Source: Hofstenia miamia (taxonomy: Eukaryota; Xenacoelomorpha; Acoela). Taken from it: a stretch of 64,000 nucleotides of DNA. The notes under the pieces are model-generated. The model was not told the DNA's origin. It worked only from the letters and a program-made list of their open reading frames with translations, and did not search any database. The stretch lies in the NCBI GenBank assembly GCA_004352715.1, contig SCFE01000043.1, positions 1,102,017 through 1,166,016 on the forward strand, given 5' to 3'. Position 1 is the first letter of the stretch; each line of letters starts with the position of its first letter. This document shows positions 63,108-64,000 of this stretch, piece after piece. The position numbers and the translations under genes are program-made.

Positions 63108-63543
63108 GGTTGGATCGAAAAAACATAATTACTTGAAATTTTATGGCAGTGTTATTTTTGGATGTATTGTGATTCGAAACAACAAAAACAAAAAACTAAT
63201 CTAAGTGTATGCTTGCTATCGCGCCTAATCAGAATAATAATGCATGCGCTAAAACTCCTCAATTGTACATATTTGTATTGTTTTTAAGTAGTTAGAGACC
63301 TCATCAATGCTTTAAAGTATGCAAACTCGATTCAAAACAAAATTTATTAAATTTTTTGAATAAAAATTGTAGACAGATCTAAATAAAGCATTGTTGAGGT
63401 CTTTAATTACTCAAAGACAATAGAAATATGTACTATTCAGCAGTTTTAGCCATGCATTATTATTTTGATTAAGCGAATCGTAACACATCCAAAAATAACA
63501 CTCCCATAAAGTTCCAAGTAATTATGTTTTTATCGATCCACAG
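63108..63543. mobile_element. Foldback MITE, mariner-type ends at TA
   Basis: TA stands at 63106-63107 and 63544-63545. The left half (GGTTGGATCGAAAAAACATA, ATTACTTG, ATTTTATGG, AGTGTTATTTTTGGATG and so on) is matched by the right half read backwards (GTGGATCGATAAAAACATAA, TTACTTGGAACTTTATGG, AGTGTTATTTTTGGATG). The match continues through GCATG plus CTAAAACT, TACATATTT and GAGACCTCATCAATGCTTTA up to the centre near 63345. Nearly the whole 436 bp is one imperfect palindrome. The GGTTGG(A)TCGAAAA start is like irritans-type mariner ends. Transcripts would form a long hairpin. Confidence 0.85.
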
Positions 63544-63869
63544 TAATATACATGCTAGTATACGATAATATTTGTAACTTTTCGAAAAGAAAGAAAAAAT
63601 ATAGATTCACGAATAAAGATTCATAAATGAAGAGGATGATTAATAAATTTATGTTGGAAGCTTTTGCTAAATAAGATGGTAGTCTTAAAATATGTGCGTA
63701 AACCCCTTCCACATGAATGTTTACGTTTATGCGTGCACCCAAGACCAAATCAATGCAAATGATTCGATGCGACACTGGCAAGAATTTTAATGCATAAATT
63801 TAAAATACGCAGTGCTGAATTCAATTAATCGATAAGTACTTAATAAAAACAATCAGTCATTTTCATTTA

Positions 63870-63898
63870 GTCTCTCTCTCTCTCTCTCTCTCTCTCTC
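63870..63898. repeat. (TC)n microsatellite at window end
   Basis: Pure TC alternation running into N (63899-64000). Confidence 0.95.
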
Positions 63899-64000
63899 NN
63901 NNNNNNNNNNNNNNNNNNNNNNNNNNNNNNNNNNNNNNNNNNNNNNNNNNNNNNNNNNNNNNNNNNNNNNNNNNNNNNNNNNNNNNNNNNNNNNNNNNNN

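Noticed and set aside
1-64000. tRNA, rRNA or CRISPR
   Set aside because: No cloverleaf with a proper T-arm, no rRNA core sequence and no regularly spaced direct repeats were seen; a tRNA scan by program would be the proper test.

Overview
The window looks like AT-rich, repeat-laden eukaryotic nuclear DNA, most likely from an invertebrate and perhaps an arthropod. The reasons are long (TA)n tracts, splice and poly(A)-type signals, and many DNA transposon and LINE remnants. Seven N blocks or single-N joins mark a draft assembly. I see no bacterial operon, CRISPR array, rRNA or convincing tRNA. The species is an inference and I hold it loosely.

Only one intact host gene can be supported: a minus-strand, full-length IMP3 (U3 snoRNP / small-subunit processome protein) at 42446-42991. 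Almost everything else recognisable is mobile DNA.

Layout: 2.1-3.1 kb holds a short piggyBac-like element with TTAA sites and a broken C-terminal transposase piece. 12.06-12.77 kb holds a LINE 3'-UTR-like repeat, followed directly by a GC-rich block that opens with a sequence matching the HDV-like self-cleaving ribozyme fold, as seen at the 5' ends of some non-LTR retrotransposons. A degenerate IS630/Tc1/mariner-type transposase piece follows at 12.9-13.1 kb. 17.0-17.6, 20.2-20.6, 22.4-22.7, 43.5-43.9, 44.3-44.7, 55.3-55.7 and 63.1-63.5 kb hold non-autonomous inverted-repeat elements. One of these (44287-44722) has a perfect 8-bp target duplication. 28.4-29.4 kb holds a Tc1-like transposon cut off by a 961-bp gap. 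34.3-35.9 kb holds a decayed LINE with reverse-transcriptase pieces and a C-terminal C2H2-like finger; its 3' UTR matches the repeat at 12.06 kb. 46.1-46.7 kb holds a mariner-related deletion derivative with roughly 80-bp inverted repeats that keeps only the DNA-binding N-terminus. 57.5-58.0 kb holds the C-terminal and terminal part of a hAT element, with a probable piggyBac-type piece just after it.

A separate family of medium-length repeats recurs at 25.4, 38.0, 38.3, 43.1-43.5 (reverse), 47.8 and 60.4-60.7 kb. Three places show assembly duplication rather than biology: the flanks of the gaps at 27812 and 45927 are repeated on both sides, and an 818-bp segment at 46810 recurs almost unchanged at 48089 between single N characters.

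The most interesting signal is the candidate HDV-like ribozyme at 12264-12364 and its position directly after a LINE 3' tail. All functional readings are by eye, with no database search.
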